A DNA stretch of 14,112 nt, taken from a bacterium (GTDB lineage Bacteria > Bacillota > Bacilli > Lactobacillales > Streptococcaceae). The position numbers and the translations under genes are program-made. Where the stretch lies: positions 1-14,112 of the forward strand of contig CAJNCI010000020.1 in assembly GCA_905221215.1 (NCBI GenBank). The letters run 5' to 3'. Positions 1 to 6,673 of this stretch are shown here, piece after piece; within the stretch, counting starts at the first letter, position 1, and each line of letters begins with the position of its first letter. Under the pieces are notes generated by a model. It did not search any database, was not told the DNA's origin, and worked only from the letters and a program-made list of their open reading frames with translations.

Positions 1-77
1 TATCAAAAAAGAAAGGACGAAATTCGTCCTTTCTCGATCTTAGCTTTTCTTCAACCCACTACAGTTGACAAAGAGCC
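1..77 (+). mobile_element. Right end of an ISL3-family (IS1167-like) insertion sequence, cut by window edge
   Basis: Read on the plus strand from base 2, the first codons give IKKERTKFVLSRS and a TAG stop at 41-43. This matches my memory of the C-terminus of IS1167-type ISL3 transposases. After the stop, the sequence ends at 77 in a terminus that reads GGCTCTTTGTCAACTGTAG on the minus strand, and GGCTCTT is the usual tip of ISL3-family inverted repeats. The element therefore stops 18 bp beyond the stop codon of the neighbouring choline-binding gene. The rest of the element lies outside the window, so whether it is intact is unknown. The family call is recognition from memory, not a database hit. 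Confidence 0.65.
5..33 (-). terminator. Rho-independent terminator after the choline-binding genes
   Basis: On the minus strand an 11-bp perfect stem (GAAAGGACGAA, one unpaired base, TTCGTCCTTTC; 33 to 11) is followed by six T (10 to 5). It lies about 60 bp after the stop of the choline-binding gene at 96-1454. The same bases encode the tail of the IS transposase on the other strand, so the hairpin belongs to the IS and is borrowed by the host gene. Confidence 0.8.
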
Positions 78-95
78 ATTTCTTTATTATATCTA

Positions 96-1454
96 TTACA
101 CCCACTCACCATTGGCATTTACTGTGTAACCATCAATAGTTGTGTTCACAGCCAAAGCACCTGATGAATATGAGTAATACCATTTACCGCTAACTTGGTA
201 CCAACCTGTCTTCATAGCGCCTGAGCCAGCAAGATAATACCATGTGCCACCTTGGTTGAGCCAGCCTGTTTGCATAGCACCTGAGCTGTTGAGGTAGTAC
301 CATGTACCACCTTGGTTCAACCAACCTGTCTGCATAGCACCTGAACCATTGAGATAATACCATACCCCATCAATTTTTTGCCAACCTGTCTTCATTACAC
401 CAGAAGCATCCAAGTAGTACCATGAGCCATCTTTAACCCAACCTGTCTTCATGTTATCTTCCGCATCATAATAGTACCACTTACCATCCATTTTATTCCA
501 GCCTGGCTTGCTACTAGCACGATCCGCTAAACGATAAGTCACACCGTCAATAGTGACAGAACCTGTTTTACGTTCACCTTCTGGAGTAAGGTAATGATAA
601 GCACCATCACTATCTTTTACGAGACCAACTTTACGTTCGCCATCATTTGTAATATAGTACCATTTCTTATTTGCATCTTGAACGAGACCTGTTTTACGGC
701 TACCGTCTGCCAATAAATAATACCACTTCTTATCAATCTGTTGAAGACCTGTTTGTTGAATTCCCTCTTTAACGTAGTAAATCTTCTCACCTTTTGCAAT
801 GATAGTAGTTGGTTTAGAACCATCATCAGTAATATAGTAATCCTTACCACCTTCATTGACCCAACCAGTTTTCATAAGGCCATTTTCCTCAAAGTAATAA
901 CGTTTGTCTTTGAGTTCTAGGATACCTGTTTTCATAAAACCATCTTCATCTAAGTAATAAGTCTTACCTTCAATAGTTTGCCAACCCTTAACTAAACTAT
1001 TATTAATATAAAGTTGATATTTCCCGTCAACAAGCAACCATTTGTATTCGTCTTTTACAGTATTAGATCCATTTTGTGTACCAGAATTGTTGTTACCAGA
1101 ATTATTTCCTGAACCATTATTACCGGTGTTAACGGCTGAACCACCTGTTGATGATGAGTCTTTTACATAAAAATGTTTCCAAGTATGTGGGGGATCAAGC
1201 TCACTAAAGCTGTATTTATAACCAGTAAAGTCTTTTGGCGTCTCAAGATAACCTGTATCTGTAGAAAGTATTACTTGTTCTTTGCCACCTGTCAATATAG
1301 ACACAGTAGATACAATACTTGATGGATCTGGAGCCTTAGCTGTGGCTTGAGCAGCATAAACTGTTCCCTGGTCAAAAAGTGCTACTGTTAAAGTACTAGC
1401 ACTAAGTAATGTTACCCCTGCAGCTCCCACTGCTAAAATGTGTTTTGCTTTCAT
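96..1454 (-). CDS. Choline-binding surface protein with a long, partly degenerate repeat domain
   Basis: A 452-aa secreted protein, expected to sit on the cell surface by binding phosphocholine on teichoic acids. Residues 1 to about 34 form a signal peptide (MKAKHILAVG..., cleavage near VYA-AQA). Residues about 46-98 form a small module ending in GYKY...TWKHFYVK that is shared with the next gene upstream. Residues 99-132 are an Asn/Gly/Ser linker. From about 137 to the end there are roughly 15 choline-binding-type repeats of 20 aa. The last six are canonical (GW...WYYLN.SGAM.T). The earlier ones lack many of the Trp and Tyr residues that form choline sites. Residues 377-396 and 397-416 are near-identical, visible as a 60-bp tandem DNA repeat at 207-326. 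The C-terminal cap (ALAVNTTIDGYTVNANGEWV) is the usual ending. There is no LPXTG motif and no enzyme domain that I recognise. The start at 1454 has AGAGG 8 bp upstream. The gene begins 35 bp after the upstream gene with no terminator or clear promoter between, so the two are probably co-transcribed. Confidence 0.9.
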   Translation of the reverse strand: MKAKHILAVGAAGVTLLSASTLTVALFDQGTVYAAQATAKAPDPSSIVSTVSILTGGKEQVILSTDTGYLETPKDFTGYKYSFSELDPPHTWKHFYVKDSSSTGGSAVNTGNNGSGNNSGNNNSGTQNGSNTVKDEYKWLLVDGKYQLYINNSLVKGWQTIEGKTYYLDEDGFMKTGILELKDKRYYFEENGLMKTGWVNEGGKDYYITDDGSKPTTIIAKGEKIYYVKEGIQQTGLQQIDKKWYYLLADGSRKTGLVQDANKKWYYITNDGERKVGLVKDSDGAYHYLTPEGERKTGSVTIDGVTYRLADRASSKPGWNKMDGKWYYYDAEDNMKTGWVKDGSWYYLDASGVMKTGWQKIDGVWYYLNGSGAMQTGWLNQGGTWYYLNSSGAMQTGWLNQGGTWYYLAGSGAMKTGWYQVSGKWYYSYSSGALAVNTTIDGYTVNANGEWV

Positions 1455-1489
1455 CTTTTACCTCTTTATCACTTATCCTGTGTATAATG

Positions 1490-2470
1490 TTATACCCACT
1501 CACCATTTGCATTTAGAGTATAGCCATTGATTGTTGTATTTACTGCAAGAGCGCCTGAACTATATGCATAATACCACTTGCCTCCTGCTTGGAACCAACC
1601 AGTCACCATAGCTCCAGAAGTATTTAGATAGTACCAAACACCATCTACTTTTCTCCAACCTGTAGCCATTGCACCGTCAGAATGCAGATAGTACCACTTA
1701 CCACCTTGGTTTAACCAACCTGTCTGCATAGAGCCAGCACTATTGAGATAGTACCATTTACCAGAGATAAACTTCCAACCTGTTTGCATACTACCATCTG
1801 CCGCTAAGTAATACCAGCTACCATCACTCACCCAGCCAGTTTTCTTCACACCCTCTTGATCAAAGAAATACCACTTACCAGAGATATATTGCCAACCTGT
1901 AAGTTTCTCTTCCACCTTCTCAACGCCAGTAACGCTATCGTCTTTTTTAAACCAATGTTTACGAATTCCTTGGTCAATCTTTGTCTCTACAAAACGATAA
2001 CCTTTAAATGTACCAGGTTCAACCTCTTCAGCTTTTTTTACAGCATTAGCAGGAAGAAAAGATTTTAATTCTCTACTAGTTCCATCCGATTCCATTACCA
2101 ACCAAGAAGTTCCTTTGACTGTATCTTTAAATGGTTTTACAATATCAGGCTTCACAGAAAGGCCATCTACCTTATCTCCTGTAACTGTAACAGCTGGCTT
2201 AAAATAATGTTTCAATACAGTTCCATCAATTAAGGAGTTATCAAATTTATAACCTGAAAAATTACCTGGGGATGATGCTTCAGGTTTTGATGAATCGTAA
2301 GTTTGAGCTTCTCTTAATACCTTTTCCTTACCATCTTCCTGTTTTGTGACCCAAACAACTGTCTTATAAACATTCGTTTCCGAAGCCCTTACCTCCGTTG
2401 TTTTTACGCTAACAAAAGCAACACTTGCCAAGGTAGCACCTAATAAAACGTTAATCACTTTTGATTTCAT
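1490..2470 (-). CDS. Choline-binding surface protein with two N-terminal modules
   Basis: A 326-aa secreted protein. The signal peptide is residues 1-29 (MKSKVINVLL..., cleavage after VRA). Two copies of a roughly 55-residue module follow (about 37-92 and 120-175), each ending in PG.F.GY.F...ID.G..KH.FK. Residues 191-326 hold about seven choline-binding repeats with intact Trp and Tyr residues, then the ALAVNTTINGYTLNANGEWV cap. I chose the start at 2470 because AGGAGG lies just upstream and because the in-frame extension to 2524 would begin inside the -35 box of the gene's own promoter. The function of the module is unknown. It also occurs once in the downstream protein, so the pair looks like duplicated paralogues that have diverged in module and repeat number. 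The 35-bp gap to the next gene suggests one mRNA for both. Confidence 0.9.
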   Translation of the reverse strand: MKSKVINVLLGATLASVAFVSVKTTEVRASETNVYKTVVWVTKQEDGKEKVLREAQTYDSSKPEASSPGNFSGYKFDNSLIDGTVLKHYFKPAVTVTGDKVDGLSVKPDIVKPFKDTVKGTSWLVMESDGTSRELKSFLPANAVKKAEEVEPGTFKGYRFVETKIDQGIRKHWFKKDDSVTGVEKVEEKLTGWQYISGKWYFFDQEGVKKTGWVSDGSWYYLAADGSMQTGWKFISGKWYYLNSAGSMQTGWLNQGGKWYYLHSDGAMATGWRKVDGVWYYLNTSGAMVTGWFQAGGKWYYAYSSGALAVNTTINGYTLNANGEWV

Positions 2471-2495
2471 TGGAAACCTCCTATTATTTTTAACT

Positions 2496-2524
2496 ATTAT
2501 AATACTTATACAAGATAAATGCAA
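2496..2524 (-). promoter_or_regulatory. Promoter for the two-gene choline-binding unit
   Basis: On the minus strand: TTGCAT at 2524-2519, a 17-bp spacer, and TATAAT at 2501-2496. This is a near-consensus sigma-A promoter. The -35 directly abuts the terminator of the upstream gene. Transcription should start about 20 bp before the start codon at 2470. Confidence 0.8.
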
Positions 2525-2553
2525 GAAAAAACAGGAGATTTCTCCCCTGTTTT
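2525..2553 (-). terminator. Terminator after the first choline-binding gene
   Basis: On the minus strand AAAACAGGGGAG, a short loop, CTCCTGTTTTTT. The hairpin has a small bulge and is followed by a T-run at 2531-2526. It lies about 20 bp beyond the stop at 2572. The A-run on the other side makes it potentially bidirectional. Confidence 0.8.
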
Positions 2554-2571
2554 ATATTTCATGTATTAGGA

Positions 2572-3591
2572 TTATACCCACTCACCGTTTGCGTTTACGT
2601 TGTAACCGTCAACAGTTGTGTTTACTGAAAGGGCACCTGAACCGTTTACATGGTACCATTTACCAGAAACTTCAAACCATTGGCTAGCTTTCATAGCACC
2701 TGTTGATTCAAGGAAGTACCAAGTATCACCATCTTTCAACCAACCAGTTTGCATAGCACCTGATTTGTTTAGGTAGTACCAAGTTCCGTTAACGTTTACC
2801 CAACCAGTTTGCATTACACCTTTATCGTTTAGGTAGTACCAGTTACCATCAACTTGTTTCCAACCTGTAACAGCTGTAGCTTTTTCGAAGTATTTCCATC
2901 CTTCAGCTGTTTTAGCCCAACCGTATTGTGCAGCTGAAGTTTGATTACCAATTTGTGCAGCACGATCATCAAGTTTGTATGGAACTGTGATTTCACCGTT
3001 TGTATACATATCGTCTGTAATTGTGATTTGACCAACAAGTTCAGTAGCTTCTTTAAAGTCTGTAGCAGTTGTAGCTACACGATATTTCACAGTTTCTCCA
3101 GCTTTGAAAAGAACTGAACCGCGAACTTCCTGACCGTTTTCATCTTTCAAGACTTTACCATCTCCGCTTAAAATTGGGAAATCAGTAAAATCAGCATCAC
3201 CTGATTGATTTGTCTTCACTGTGAATGATTCATATTGTTTAGATTCTCCAACACGAGCTTTCGTAGTACCAGGATATACACTAGCCTCATTTGGAATGAT
3301 TTGAACATCAATCAAAGCATTAGGAACTGGACGATGACCGCCATCAACAACAGTTACACGAAGATGTTTAGTAAATGCTGAACCAGAACGGTCATATTTA
3401 ATGAAACCGTATTTAACCATTGGGTTACGAGAGTTACGGTTGTAATTCAATGAATATGGATCGTTTTGAAGAGCTTTTGGAGTTCCATCTGTGTTATAAC
3501 CACCAAATGAATCTGCTGAAGTAGCTGAAACAGATTGTACAGCACCAAATGCTGCAAGAGCGACTGCGCTTGTCAATAAAACTTTTTTCAT
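2572..3591 (-). CDS. Choline-binding protein with an N-terminal beta-sandwich-like domain
   Basis: A 339-aa secreted protein. The signal peptide is residues 1-23 (MKKVLLTSAVALAAFGAVQSVSA, cleaved before TSA). Residues about 26-215 form a distinct domain. Its pattern (LRVTVVDGGHRPVPNALIDV, then later SGDADFTDFP) recalls transthyretin-like or carboxypeptidase-regulatory-like folds. That is inference from the pattern only. Residues about 222-320 hold five choline-binding repeats, followed by the usual ALSVNTTVDGYNVNANGEWV cap. It has no catalytic motif that I recognise and no LPXTG. The start at 3591 has AAAGGAGA 6-8 bp upstream. The longer in-frame extension to 3681 would start inside the -35 box and is rejected. 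Its N-terminal domain is unlike the modules of the two downstream paralogues, so only the anchoring half is shared. It has its own promoter and terminator, so it is likely monocistronic. Confidence 0.92.
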   Translation of the reverse strand: MKKVLLTSAVALAAFGAVQSVSATSADSFGGYNTDGTPKALQNDPYSLNYNRNSRNPMVKYGFIKYDRSGSAFTKHLRVTVVDGGHRPVPNALIDVQIIPNEASVYPGTTKARVGESKQYESFTVKTNQSGDADFTDFPILSGDGKVLKDENGQEVRGSVLFKAGETVKYRVATTATDFKEATELVGQITITDDMYTNGEITVPYKLDDRAAQIGNQTSAAQYGWAKTAEGWKYFEKATAVTGWKQVDGNWYYLNDKGVMQTGWVNVNGTWYYLNKSGAMQTGWLKDGDTWYFLESTGAMKASQWFEVSGKWYHVNGSGALSVNTTVDGYNVNANGEWV

Positions 3592-3652
3592 CGTTTTATC
3601 TCCTTTGTTTTTCTTTAAAAATTTTTTTCGTAAGACTATCTTACTACCATAC

Positions 3653-3681
3653 AGTATATAAATATTTGCAGGATTTGTCAA
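3653..3681 (-). promoter_or_regulatory. Strong promoter of the choline-binding gene
   Basis: On the minus strand: a perfect TTGACA at 3681-3676, a 17-bp spacer, and TATACT at 3658-3653. The 5' leader would be about 55 nt, with the ribosome-binding site at 3598-3605. Confidence 0.85.
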
Positions 3682-3901
3682 GGGTTTTCTTCAATTTTTT
3701 AAACTTTTCAGCTATTTTTTTCAAAAAAGGTTAAAAAAACGCCTTTGTGAGATGAAATACCCTTCAAATACTGTATCTCCCAAGTGAAAATCTCACAAAT
3801 TTCTTAAACCTTGAGTCAAACCTCACATATCTAATCCACATAGACAGTTGGACAGAACTCACTTCTATGGTATTATCCTATAACCCCTTCCAAATGTCAA
3901 G
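3682..3901. other. AT-rich gene-free stretch with a spaced inverted repeat
   Basis: No convincing ORF is present. The notable structure is a perfect 10-bp inverted repeat, TTTGTGAGAT at 3744-3753 and ATCTCACAAA at 3790-3799, separated by 36 bp. It is centred about 90 bp upstream of the -35 box of the choline-binding gene, so an operator role is possible but unproven. Confidence 0.5.
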
Positions 3902-3937
3902 CAAAAATGGCAAGTATTTTGCAAATAACTCGCCATT
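3902..3937 (-). terminator. Terminator after the rpn fragment
   Basis: On the minus strand AATGGCGAGT... pairs with ...ACTTGCCATT, with one G-T pair and a small bulge, and is followed by TTTTTG. It lies about 30 bp beyond the stop at 3969. Confidence 0.7.
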
Positions 3938-3968
3938 CCATTAACTTTCTACTATTTAAAATGTGACC

Positions 3969-4460
3969 TCATAGCAAGGACTCAAACTCAGCGACGCTCA
4001 TGCCCAACTGTTGGCTGGCAACCTCGGAAGTCAGAAGACCTTGACGAACGAGATTTACTAGACCTACTTTTAATCCCTCTTCGATACCCTCTGCTCGTCC
4101 TCGTTCAAGGCCACGCTCTAAACCTTGTTTAATACCTTCTTCTCGACCACGCTCCAAGCCTTTTTCTTCAGCTTGTTCCAAGGCATAGTCATGCGCTAAC
4201 AGGGCTTGTTCTTCTCGCATACGTAGTTGACTAAACATTTTCCTGTCCTCCTCGGACCAGCTCTTGTAGTCTAGCAATTGATCTGCTTGGCTGATGGCTC
4301 GTTCAGGTTGCTGGGTAAAGGGTTTGTTACCGAAAAACTCCAACCATGGCTTACGAACCTCGTCTTTGCTGGTTTCTCTGTATTTTTTTAATTCCAAGAA
4401 CGCCATCCTGACCAGATGGTTTTCCTGACCGTTAGTGCTAGTCTTACAACAACGCCTCAA
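3969..4460 (-). pseudogene. C-terminal fragment of an Rpn-family nuclease gene (tandem partial copy)
   Basis: From about residue 10 of the open frame (TNGQENHLVRMAFLELKK...) to the end, the product is closely similar to the last 150 residues of the complete Rpn protein just upstream. The whole nuclease core (Asp and Glu-x-Gln) is absent. The frame opens at a TTG inside the stop region of the upstream gene and has no ribosome-binding site there, so as a nuclease gene it is a remnant. The joint lies directly after the upstream stop codon. The two copies differ at many positions, most in the Glu/Gly-rich tail (here LERGREEGIKQGLERGLERG), so this is an older or imported allele end rather than a fresh duplication. 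The 3' part could still be translated from an internal ATG at 4238 behind GAGGAGG, giving 89 aa. It could therefore be a functional small gene. Confidence 0.75.
4236..4253 (-). promoter_or_regulatory. Internal ribosome-binding site and ATG in the rpn fragment
   Basis: On the minus strand GAGGAGG (4253-4247), 8 bp, then ATG at 4238-4236, in frame with the rpn fragment. Translation would give an 89-aa protein starting MFSQLRMREEQ. The signal falls in the codons for Glu-Glu-Asp, so it could be a coding coincidence, but its strength and spacing are ideal. Confidence 0.4.
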
Positions 4461-5379
4461 ACTCAGCGACGGTCATACCTAATTGCTGGCTAGCAACCTC
4501 AGCTGTCAGAAGACCTTGGCGGACCATATCCAGAAATGCAAAAAGTTTCCCTTCTTCCCTTCCTTCAACTTTTCCACGCTCCAGTCCCTGTTCAATACCA
4601 CGTTCCAACCCTTGTTCAATACCTTCTGCCCTAGCAGTTTCCAAGGCATAGTCCTGTGCTAACAAAGCTTGTTCTTCGCGCATACGTAGTTGACTAAACA
4701 TTTTTATGTCCTCCTCGGACCAGCTCTTGTAGTCTAGCAGTTGGTCTGCCTGGCTGATGGCTCGCTCGGGTTCTTGAGTAAAGGGCTTGTTCCCAAAAAA
4801 CTCTAACCACGGTTTACGAATGCTATCTTTGCTGGTTTCTCTGTATTTTTTAAGTTCCAAGAACGCCATCTTGACTAGATGATGTTCCTGTCCATTGTTT
4901 GTGATAGTTAAGACCTCACCTGTCGTATCCTCTCTCATGCTAAAACTATGAAAAGCCAAATCATCTTGGAAGTAGTTACTATCTACAATTGCGATAGCGT
5001 ATACTGGTGCGATATGCTTGTAACTCTGGTGAGTATCGCCTTCTCGCTGACGAATTTTCTCTAGATTTTGATTGACCTGACTACACAGGTAAGCCCACAG
5101 GCGATTGATGAAAAAATTCTGATGATGTACCTGTATTTCGATAATAACTTGAGTTCCATTATCTAGTTCAGCCAAGACGTCTATACTGGTATAGAAATCC
5201 TGCGCCGAGTACGGCGTCGAAGTCAAGACGTGAATGTTACTTCCCTCCAAAATGGTCACATTTTTGGCTGGCAAGTCCAGCATATCGCGAATAAATTGAC
5301 AAGTGATTTCTGGATTGCTAAAGATTTTCTTAGCAACCAAATCGTTGGTCGGGCTGATGCCCGGATGTCTTAAAGTCAT
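4444..5379 (-). CDS. Rpn-family recombination-promoting nuclease (PD-(D/E)XK superfamily)
   Basis: A 311-aa protein starting MTLRHPGISPTNDLVAKKIF. The order of motifs fits Rpn/PDDEXK_2 proteins: an N-terminal helical part, then SIDVLAE (Asp67), about 13 residues, then VIIEIQV (Glu81, Gln83) as the metal-dependent nuclease core. A middle domain of about residues 160-245 follows, then a tail of repeated EGIEQGLERG units and a final helical segment (MTVAEFEALL). Family members cut DNA and have been linked to recA-independent recombination and anti-phage defence. The start at 5379 has AAGGAGG 6 bp upstream. The longer frame to 5418 has no such site and runs towards the BOX element. A partial second copy follows directly. 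No partner defence gene is visible. An ATG at 4701 behind GAGGAGG could also yield an 85-aa C-terminal product. Confidence 0.88.
   Translation of the reverse strand: MTLRHPGISPTNDLVAKKIFSNPEITCQFIRDMLDLPAKNVTILEGSNIHVLTSTPYSAQDFYTSIDVLAELDNGTQVIIEIQVHHQNFFINRLWAYLCSQVNQNLEKIRQREGDTHQSYKHIAPVYAIAIVDSNYFQDDLAFHSFSMREDTTGEVLTITNNGQEHHLVKMAFLELKKYRETSKDSIRKPWLEFFGNKPFTQEPERAISQADQLLDYKSWSEEDIKMFSQLRMREEQALLAQDYALETARAEGIEQGLERGIEQGLERGKVEGREEGKLFAFLDMVRQGLLTAEVASQQLGMTVAEFEALL
4699..4716 (-). promoter_or_regulatory. Internal ribosome-binding site and ATG in the complete rpn gene
   Basis: On the minus strand GAGGAGG (4716-4710), 8 bp, then ATG at 4701-4699, in frame at residue 227 of the Rpn protein. 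The product would be its last 85 residues, without the nuclease core. The same arrangement is kept in the partial copy downstream. Other Rpn proteins are reported to make a short C-terminal antitoxin from an internal start. Confidence 0.45.
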
Positions 5380-5410
5380 CCATTTCCTCCTTCTATTATA
5401 CCACAGTCTT

Positions 5411-5561
5411 ATACTCAATGAAAATCAAAGAGCAAACTAGGAAACTAGCCGCAGGCTGCTCAAAGCACTGCTTTGAGGTTGTAGATAGAACTGATGAAGT
5501 CAGTAACCATACCTACGGCAAGGCGACGTTGACCTGGTTTGAAGAGATTTTCGAAGAGTAT
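5411..5561 (-). repeat. BOX element (boxA-boxB-boxC)
   Basis: On the minus strand the sequence starts ATACTCTTCGAAAATCTCTT (boxA), passes GTTACTGACTTCATCAGTTC (boxB), and ends with GCTTTGAGCAGCCTGCGGCT and TTTTCATTGAGTAT (boxC). It is about 151 bp long, which fits one copy of each module. BOX elements are dispersed, non-autonomous repeats of pneumococcus and close relatives and can influence neighbouring genes. This one lies between prs and the rpn gene, ending about 30 bp before the rpn start. Confidence 0.92.
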
Positions 5562-5584
5562 TGAATCTAGGTTTACTAGATTCA
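5562..5584. other. Perfect hairpin beside the BOX element
   Basis: TGAATCTAG, a 5-base loop, CTAGATTCA. It directly follows the boxA end. Neither strand has a T-run after it, so it is not a standard terminator. Its role is unknown. Confidence 0.6.
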
Positions 5585-5616
5585 CTGCCACTATCTATTT
5601 ATTCGCAAAAGAGATG

Positions 5617-5640
5617 AAAAAACCTGAGAATTATCTCAGG
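5617..5640 (-). terminator. Terminator after prs
   Basis: On the minus strand CCTGAGA, a 4-base loop, TCTCAGG, then six T (5622-5617). It lies just past the prs stop at 5649. Confidence 0.9.
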
Positions 5641-5648
5641 CTTGGTTA

Positions 5649-6617
5649 TTAAATCTTTTTCTCAATACTGAAAAGTGGAGAAAGTGGACGTTTTTCATGG
5701 ATACGCACGATAGCATCCCCTAAAAGATGAGCAATCGAAATCTGCTCAATCTTATCAATCAAACGCTCTTCTGGCAGGTAGATGGTATCCAAAACAACCA
5801 ATTTCTTAATAGCTGATTTTTGGATATTGTCCATAGCAGGACCAGAAAGAACTGGGTGCGTACAGCTTGCATAGACTTCAACAGCACCAGCTTCCGCAAG
5901 AGCATCTGCCGCATGACAAATCGTTCCAGCCGTATCAATCATATCATCAATCAAGATACAAGTCTTGCCTTCAACCTTACCGATGATGTTCATGACTTCA
6001 CTAGTATTCATCTTATCAACGCTACGACGTTTGTCAATGATAGCAATAGATGTTTTCAAAAATTCTGCCAACTTACGAGCACGAGTCACCCCTCCATGGT
6101 CTGGGCTGACAACCACATAGTCAGAACCAACCATACCACGACGCTCAAAATAATCCGCAATCAGAGGAGCTCCCATCAAGTGATCCACAGGAATATCAAA
6201 GAATCCTTGAATCTGTGCAGCATGCAAGTCGATTGTCAACAAACGATCCACTCCAGCTACTTCAAGCATATTTGCGACAAGTTTTGAAGTGATTGGCTCA
6301 CGCGCTCTCGCCTTTCTATCCTGACGTGCATACCCATAGTAAGGCATGACAACATTGACAGATTCTGCACTCGCACGCTTCAAAGCATCTACCATAATCA
6401 AAATTTCAAGCAGATTGTCATTTACAGGCGAACTAGTTGATTGTAGGATAAAGACGTGTTTCCCACGGATTGATTCTTCGATGTTGACCTGAATCTCTCC
6501 ATCTGAAAATTGGCGAACACTTGATTTCCCCAACTCTATCCCAATCTCCTGCGCCACACGTTCTGCCAATTCTTTATTAGAAGAAAGGGCAAACAGCTTT
6601 AAATCAGAAAAAGACAT
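5649..6617 (-). CDS. prs: Ribose-phosphate pyrophosphokinase (PRPP synthase)
   Basis: Makes 5-phosphoribosyl diphosphate from ribose 5-phosphate and ATP in the cytoplasm, the common precursor for purine, pyrimidine, NAD, histidine and tryptophan synthesis. The 322-aa length is normal for the class I enzyme. Visible motifs are FSDGE (37-41), the ATP loop and flexible region [11 protein letters not shown] (98-108), the catalytic [11 protein letters not shown] (130-140), SPDHGG (171-176), and the PRPP-binding loop [12 protein letters not shown] (221-232). The start at 6617 (MSFSDLKLF) has GGAGG 6 bp upstream. The 17 extra in-frame codons to 6668 fall in the leader. It has its own promoter and terminators on both sides, so it is a single-gene unit. 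The gene looks intact and housekeeping. Confidence 0.97.
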   Translation of the reverse strand: MSFSDLKLFALSSNKELAERVAQEIGIELGKSSVRQFSDGEIQVNIEESIRGKHVFILQSTSSPVNDNLLEILIMVDALKRASAESVNVVMPYYGYARQDRKARAREPITSKLVANMLEVAGVDRLLTIDLHAAQIQGFFDIPVDHLMGAPLIADYFERRGMVGSDYVVVSPDHGGVTRARKLAEFLKTSIAIIDKRRSVDKMNTSEVMNIIGKVEGKTCILIDDMIDTAGTICHAADALAEAGAVEVYASCTHPVLSGPAMDNIQKSAIKKLVVLDTIYLPEERLIDKIEQISIAHLLGDAIVRIHEKRPLSPLFSIEKKI

Positions 6618-6673
6618 GATTTCCTCCGTATATATGTATCGCTTGTGCTTTTCACAAGATTTTTCCATCTACC

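Noticed and set aside
207..1000. Regular 60-bp periodicity, as a possible CRISPR array or satellite
   Set aside because: The period equals 20 codons of the choline-binding repeats, and the sequence varies in a codon-wise manner. There are no spacers.
2471..2524. N-terminal extension of the second choline-binding protein
   Set aside because: It covers the gene's own promoter and would bury the signal peptide. AGGAGG marks the start at 2470.
3592..3681. N-terminal extension of the first choline-binding protein
   Set aside because: The first codon lies in the TTGACA box. The signal peptide and ribosome-binding site fit 3591.
5395..5423. TTTCAT, 17 bp, TATAAT before rpn as its promoter
   Set aside because: Transcription would start inside the ribosome-binding site (5386-5392), so an mRNA from it could hardly be translated from 5379. 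The -35 is also poor.
5820..6287. Plus-strand 155-codon frame within prs
   Set aside because: Opposite-strand shadow of a conserved gene, with no ribosome-binding site and no recognisable protein features. The same holds for the plus-strand frames over radA, tadA and purA.
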